From Phascolarctobacterium_A succinatutens_B (GTDB taxonomy: Bacteria; Bacillota; Negativicutes; Acidaminococcales; Acidaminococcaceae), in contig NZ_CAUDZA010000007.1 in the NCBI RefSeq assembly GCF_958453765.1, forward strand, positions 21,770 to 85,769: DNA of 64,000 nucleotides, written 5' to 3'. The notes below the pieces were generated by a model that was not told where the DNA came from, did not search any database, and saw only the letters and a list, made by a program, of their open reading frames with translations. Below, piece after piece: positions 61,362 to 64,000 of this stretch (the stretch's first letter is position 1; every line of letters starts with the position of its first letter). The position numbers were made by a program, and so were the translations under genes.

Positions 61362-63659
61362 TCATAAACTCCGACTTTTACGCAAAGCTTTTGCAGAGTC
61401 AGCTAATGCCTCCGTCATTTCATTCAATTCAGAAATACGATCGCTTAATACAGTAATAGTATTAGTCATACTCTTATCATAATCAGCTAAAGTATTTTTC
61501 AAACCACGGTCAGTTGTTGTTTGGTAATTTTTAATGCCACTTTCCAATACTTCAAAAGTTCGTTGCAATTCACCACTCACACCAGCAAAATGCTTTTCGT
61601 ATGCCTGCCACTGTTTTTGGGTAGAATCCAAACTTTGCAGATATTTATTCAAAGTTACCTCATTCATACGTGCTGTTTCTGCTAAAACTGCATTTTGACT
61701 GCTGACCGCCTTGTTGAAATCAGTATTTGCTCTTACAACTTCTACTATTTGCTCTCGTAATCCATTAGTTGCTTGTGTCACCGGTACTGCGGCTGCAGCA
61801 AATTTTTCCGCTGACTCACTAGCTTCGTTGACTATCGTGCTTGCCTTTTGTGTAATAGTATCAAATTCATTATAAGCTTTTGTCATAGCATTATCATGAC
61901 TATCTAGCAATTCTCGCAGTTTATCTACTGTAGCTGACAAATTTTGCCTCATAACAACAGAAGCACTATCCATAGCTTCTGCTTGCTTACCTGCACTCTG
62001 TACGTATATATTAGCTGTATCTTCAGCTCTGTTCTTTACAGTATCCACAGTATTAATCAAAGCAGCATTAGCAGTAGCGCTAGCTTCTACCATCTTATCC
62101 GTTGCTTTCTTAAGATTTTCATTAACATCATTAAGACCATTTTTAATCTGTTCACAAGTTTCCTCTAATGTCTCCTTTTGCTTCACAGCTGTACTACTCA
62201 ATGTGTCTTTCAACAGCAGACTTACTTCTGCAATAGCTTTCGTCATTTCAGTATTACTCTTTTCTGCAGCTTCACTCATCTTGCTCATAATACTGTTCAT
62301 CTGCAAAACAGCTGCTTCTACTTGTGTTTGCTGTGCTTTTGTCGTGTCATTAGTAGTCTTAACTAAATTCTCATTCACATCTGCCAGTACACTTCTTATC
62401 TGTTCACAAGTTGCTGTTAATGTAGCATTCTGTTTTTCTGCTGCACTATCAATTGAGCCTTTCATTACAGAAGTTACATCTGCTATTGCACGAGAAAGTT
62501 CTCCGCCACCAGCAACAGCTGCTTTACTCATATTATCTGTAACTTCCTGCATCTTTTCAGCCATCTTTTCTATCTGCTCATTTTGTGCTTTCAAAGCATC
62601 ACTAGACCCTTGCGCTATTTTCTCAGTCAATTCGTCAACCATATTAGACAATTTTTCATTAGCGCTTGCACCTGTTTGTTGTGTAGCAGCAAAGCTTTTT
62701 TGCATACTATTCTGCAAGTCAATCAATGTGTTGGCAAAACCTTTCAATTCATTACCAACGCCATCATTAATACCTTCACCAATAGCCTTTACGCCGCCAT
62801 TATTCAAATTATCTAAGCTTTCCTTAACACCTTGTAATGTAGGAGCTAAATTATCTTGCATTATTTTTGCTAAATCCTTAACAAGTCTATCAAAACTAGG
62901 ACTCAATTTTTGTTCTAACTGATTTCCTAATGCAATCGCTAATTCAGAACTTAAATTCTGTAACGCCTCCGTCTGCTGCTTATTTTGAATTAAGGTATCA
63001 GCCAGCCATATCTCCTGCGTTCTGCGAGGATACATATCCTCTAATATTTCTACAATAGTAACAAGATTATCTTTAACATTTGTTACACACCTATTATGAA
63101 AATAATTAAAAAGCAACGCACATAAAACACCCATAACTGACGTCAAAAATGCTGTTGAAATACCACTAAGCAAATTACCAATGCTTGCTTTCATAGCATC
63201 AACATCAGCTGTAGTTACATCAACTCCGAACAAACCAATAACAAGTCCTGCGAATGTACCAAATATACCAATACCGGTAAAAATACCACCAAGGTTCTGC
63301 CAAAATTCAATATTTAAATTTCTAACAACTGCATAAAAGTTAATATAATCACTAGTTGCTTGTGTAGAATATAAATGCACAATATCTGAATTCTGATAAG
63401 CAGTCAGAGTCTTTTTATATTCATTCCAAGACTCTTTCAAAAATTTATTTTCAGAAATTATATTATCAATATCGTAATACCTTAATTCATACTCATCTTT
63501 TCTAAACTTCTTTAATTCTTGTGCTGTTTGCTCAAGAGCCATACTAATTTTATCACACTGACTATAAAAATTAGCATAATACTTTTTAATTACCGCAACC
63601 AGGATAATAGCAAACCCAATATTAACCATATAAACTTGATAAGCCATAAAAAACTCCAT
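61362..63659 (-). CDS. zorA: ZorA: MotA/ExbB-like motor protein with long coiled-coil tail
   Basis: 765 residues from the ATG at 63659 (GAGGAG 9 bases upstream; a GTG two codons earlier is possible). N-terminal helix near 10-28, then the MotA/TolQ-type core GIFTGIGIFGTFAGLVIGL and the ISTAFLTSVMGVLCALLFNYF helix at about 165-190. Residues 225 to the end are one long coiled-coil tail, typical of ZorA, projecting into the cytoplasm. Two 84-residue units (about 377-460 and 461-544) are tandem repeats. First gene of the Zorya operon. Confidence 0.93.
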   Translation of the reverse strand: MEFFMAYQVYMVNIGFAIILVAVIKKYYANFYSQCDKISMALEQTAQELKKFRKDEYELRYYDIDNIISENKFLKESWNEYKKTLTAYQNSDIVHLYSTQATSDYINFYAVVRNLNIEFWQNLGGIFTGIGIFGTFAGLVIGLFGVDVTTADVDAMKASIGNLLSGISTAFLTSVMGVLCALLFNYFHNRCVTNVKDNLVTIVEILEDMYPRRTQEIWLADTLIQNKQQTEALQNLSSELAIALGNQLEQKLSPSFDRLVKDLAKIMQDNLAPTLQGVKESLDNLNNGGVKAIGEGINDGVGNELKGFANTLIDLQNSMQKSFAATQQTGASANEKLSNMVDELTEKIAQGSSDALKAQNEQIEKMAEKMQEVTDNMSKAAVAGGGELSRAIADVTSVMKGSIDSAAEKQNATLTATCEQIRSVLADVNENLVKTTNDTTKAQQTQVEAAVLQMNSIMSKMSEAAEKSNTEMTKAIAEVSLLLKDTLSSTAVKQKETLEETCEQIKNGLNDVNENLKKATDKMVEASATANAALINTVDTVKNRAEDTANIYVQSAGKQAEAMDSASVVMRQNLSATVDKLRELLDSHDNAMTKAYNEFDTITQKASTIVNEASESAEKFAAAAVPVTQATNGLREQIVEVVRANTDFNKAVSSQNAVLAETARMNEVTLNKYLQSLDSTQKQWQAYEKHFAGVSGELQRTFEVLESGIKNYQTTTDRGLKNTLADYDKSMTNTITVLSDRISELNEMTEALADSAKALRKSRSL
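62028..62531 (-). repeat. Tandem 84-residue repeat in the ZorA tail
   Basis: Protein-level direct repeat: both units start MSxAA and contain TCEQI and DVNENL at matching positions (TCEQIRSVLADVNENL and TCEQIKNGLNDVNENL). DNA copies (62280-62531 and 62028-62279) have diverged. 84 residues equal twelve heptads, so the register of the coil is kept. Confidence 0.8.
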
Positions 63660-63695
63660 CAACACACTCTCCTCTAAATAATTTATTCATTTCTA

Positions 63696-63724
63696 ATTAT
63701 AGCACCGTTTATCTTCAACAGCAA
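63696..63724 (-). promoter_or_regulatory. Promoter of the Zorya operon
   Basis: TTGCTG (63724-63719), 17-base spacer and TATAAT (63701-63696), about 30 bases before the SD of zorA. Confidence 0.6.
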
Positions 63725-63886
63725 TTATTTATATTTCAGTATATCTTATTAATCCCAATATTAATTTGCAGGCACTTTCAATAACAATCTCATTAAGACA
63801 ATCTTTAACAGCAACATTTTCCATATATACTGACTTGCTGCACTAAAAATATTCTTCGAAAACTTCTTTAATATATTTTTATAATA
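63725..63886. other. AT-rich spacer, nothing recognised
   Basis: About 160 bases with no ORF of note on either strand, no tRNA and no repeat that I can see. Confidence 0.5.
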
Positions 63887-63933
63887 AAAAACAACCTTCT
63901 AAAATTAGATTTTTAAGTCTAACTTCAGAAGGT
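63887..63933 (-). terminator. Terminator of a gene beyond the right edge
   Basis: On the minus strand, CCTTCT, AAGTTAGA and TCTAATTT, AGAAGG arms are followed by TTGTTTTTTATT. The transcript it ends must come from sequence to the right of base 63935. Confidence 0.75.
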
Positions 63934-64000
63934 CAGTTGAATACTTTGGCATTGGTCCAAATTTTGGGGTTGGGCTGTTACATGAGTGTGGGTCGACCTA
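63934..64000 (-). other. Possible 3' end of an unidentified gene or element
   Basis: About 66 bases reach the window edge. Two minus-strand frames are open to near the terminator (one reading THVTAQPQNLDQ, the other NSPTPKFGPMPKY); neither is recognised. It could be the end of a transposase or a host gene. Confidence 0.2.

Noticed and set aside
60602..63659. Flagellar MotAB or TolQR/ExbBD genes
   Set aside because: The long coiled-coil tail on the MotA-like protein and the zorC-zorD neighbours are specific to Zorya; no flagellar or Tol genes are near.
1..64000. CRISPR array or rRNA genes
   Set aside because: No regularly spaced identical repeats of 24-37 bases and no rRNA sequence were seen anywhere.

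Overview
The window looks like the chromosome of a low-to-mid GC Firmicute without sporulation genes, most likely a diderm Negativicute (Acidaminococcaceae or Selenomonadales type; this is inference). The main clue is a block from 42014 down to 30357 on the minus strand: mfd, a SpoVB/YabM-like flippase, yabN/mazG, hup, divIC, a yabR-like S1 gene, tilS, hpt and ftsH. This keeps the order of the Bacillus subtilis mfd-to-ftsH block, but spoVT, yabP, yabQ and spoIIE are missing. Most genes lie on the minus strand. No rRNA, CRISPR array or complete insertion sequence was seen. There is one tRNA, tRNA-Ser(CGA).

Layout, left to right. 1-4700: the end of a DedA gene, threonine aldolase, a compact locus at 1620-1930 that looks like a type I toxin-antitoxin pair (25-residue hydrophobic peptide plus convergent small RNA), an AlaX-type editing protein, a HAD phosphatase and a metallophosphoesterase. 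4800-12300: purine synthesis (guaB, then an operon purE-purF-purM-purN-purH'-purD in which purH encodes only the IMP cyclohydrolase half). 12300-14560: an AT-rich islet with a PBECR4-like nuclease and an orphan membrane protein, flanked by two copies of a terminator-like repeat. 14566-30000: clpB, lrgAB, a short metH with a separate reactivation-domain protein and metF, tRNA-Ser, tadA, an ABC-F ATPase, an amino-acid permease, and an SLC13 transporter divergent from a LysR regulator. 29935-30080 holds a duplicated 43-bp palindromic repeat. 30357-42014: the mfd-ftsH housekeeping block. 42078-55910: glpX, a Yip1-like protein, sppA, pyrG, argS, DUF1846, DUF1934, a CHAD protein, a VOC protein, DUF456, an MscS channel, and a thioredoxin reductase-like/thioredoxin pair.

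56053-63659 is a four-gene AT-rich operon, zorA-zorB-zorC-zorD, which I read as a complete type I Zorya anti-phage system: a MotA-like motor with a long coiled-coil tail, an OmpA/MotB-like anchor, an EH-signature protein, and a SNF2 helicase fused to an Mrr-like nuclease. The ZorA tail carries an 84-residue internal duplication. The last bases hold a minus-strand terminator for a gene beyond the right edge.

The items most worth a second look are the type I toxin-antitoxin locus (its two RNAs appear to start with nearly the same sequence and share one terminator), the PBECR4 nuclease preceded by a promoter, short transcript and hairpin, the flanking terminator repeats, and the Zorya operon.
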